In this document: in pieces, positions 5,252 through 5,566 of the stretch
How the letters are laid out: each line of letters starts with the position of its first letter
How positions within the stretch are numbered: the stretch's first letter is position 1
DNA from: Candidatus Woesearchaeota archaeon
Lineage (GTDB): Archaea > Nanobdellota > Nanobdellia > Woesearchaeales > UBA11716
Length of the DNA: 5,566 bases
Assembly (NCBI GenBank): GCA_013329175.1
Contig: DUKR01000097.1
Coordinates: forward strand, 1 to 5,566
Direction: 5' to 3'
The notes under the pieces: model-generated
The model's database searches: none
What the model was told of the DNA's origin: nothing
What the model saw: the letters and a program-made list of their open reading frames with translations, nothing else
Translations under genes and position numbers: made by a program

Positions 5252-5536
5252 GGTGATGTTGTTCATTGGTTTCCCAAGATTCAGCGCGTTTGTGGCAATA
5301 AGCAGCGTGTGGGTCAGTCATTCCTAAAAAGGACATTCCAAAAAGCCCATCACCGACGGTTTCATCTCTTCCCATCCCTTTGCCGTTGTTCATCCTTAGC
5401 TTGTGCTGCATTGAGTGATGTTGCACTTTCCGTCATGCTCTTCCCCTCGCACCCATCCTTCATACACGCCTGTAAAGCGCTCAATACTGAGGCTATGGCT
5501 GCAACAAACGGCCTGCTGGCTAACTGAGGCTTTTTT
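5252..5536 (+). ncRNA. Candidate structured RNA, unidentified
   Basis: A block with no convincing protein frame, between a plus TATA box and a T-rich end. Possible stems: CGGTGATG (5251-5258) with CATCACCG (5348-5355); TTGG (5266-5269) with CCAA (5274-5277); TCCT with AGGA around an A-rich loop near 5321-5332; and a nine-base stem GTGCTGCAT (5403-5411) with ATGTTGCAC (5418-5426), containing one T-T mismatch and one G-T pair. I find none of the conserved motifs of SRP RNA, RNase P RNA or tRNA. It may instead be non-functional spacer; a minus-strand GTG frame of 60 codons (5362-5544) also crosses it. Confidence 0.25.
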
Positions 5537-5565
5537 GTTTTCACTTTTTTTTCTTCACTTTTTTT
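5531..5565 (+). terminator. T-rich tract at the window end
   Basis: Three T-runs of six to eight bases, the last two forming a direct repeat of the unit TTCACTTTTTTT (about 5540-5551 and 5554-5565). Successive T-runs are a typical strong archaeal terminator for a rightward transcript. The tract follows the candidate RNA region and may continue beyond the window. Confidence 0.45.
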
Positions 5566-5566
5566 C

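Noticed and set aside
5252..5536. SRP RNA, RNase P RNA or tRNA
   Set aside because: The conserved SRP helix-8 and RNase P core motifs and a tRNA T-loop pattern were looked for and not seen on either strand.
5362..5544. Minus-strand GTG frame of 60 codons
   Set aside because: It has no TATA box or ribosome-binding motif within the window, starts in an A-rich tract and has no recognised pattern. It cannot be ruled out, but support is too weak to list as a gene.
1..5566. Mobile element, CRISPR array or defence system
   Set aside because: No transposase, terminal repeats, regularly spaced repeats or defence-type domains are visible; the protein genes are mainly translation and housekeeping.

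Overview
The window is archaeal. It carries a diphthamide-synthesis enzyme (Dph2), a protein-isoaspartate methyltransferase, a DUF357 protein, ribosomal proteins eL41 and eS27, aIF2-alpha, Nop10 and a PAC2-family proteasome-assembly chaperone. None of this is bacterial gene content. Most genes have a TATA box centred about 27-31 nt before the start codon, so several transcripts look leaderless or nearly so. Compact translation genes, tiny ribosomal proteins and unusual small proteins would fit a DPANN-type archaeon such as Woesearchaeota, but this placement is inference without a search.

Layout: 1-361 has no convincing gene. 393-1409 (+) is dph2, interrupted by one in-frame TAG at 663-665 that is followed at once by ATG. 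1433-2095 (-) is pcm, convergent with dph2. pcm and the DUF357 gene (2224-2517, +) diverge from a short region with two TATA boxes. 2568-2669 (-) is a 33-codon gene for ribosomal protein eL41 with its own promoter. 2715-4657 (-) is a tight operon transcribed rps27e, aif2a, nop10, pac2, with a TAA|ATG junction, a 45-nt gap and an ATGA overlap. 4765-5127 (-) is a small membrane protein built from two similar halves. 5163-5566 has no convincing protein gene, but holds inverted repeats, a plus-strand TATA box and a T-rich end that together could be an RNA gene.

Together: the operon serves translation initiation (aIF2-alpha), the small subunit (eS27), H/ACA-guided RNA pseudouridylation (Nop10) and proteasome assembly (PAC2). 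eL41 adds to the ribosome and Dph2 modifies elongation factor 2, so most of the window concerns protein synthesis and quality control. The points most worth a second look are the split dph2, the Nop10 without any zinc-binding cysteine, the easily missed eL41 gene and the structured gene-free block at the right end.
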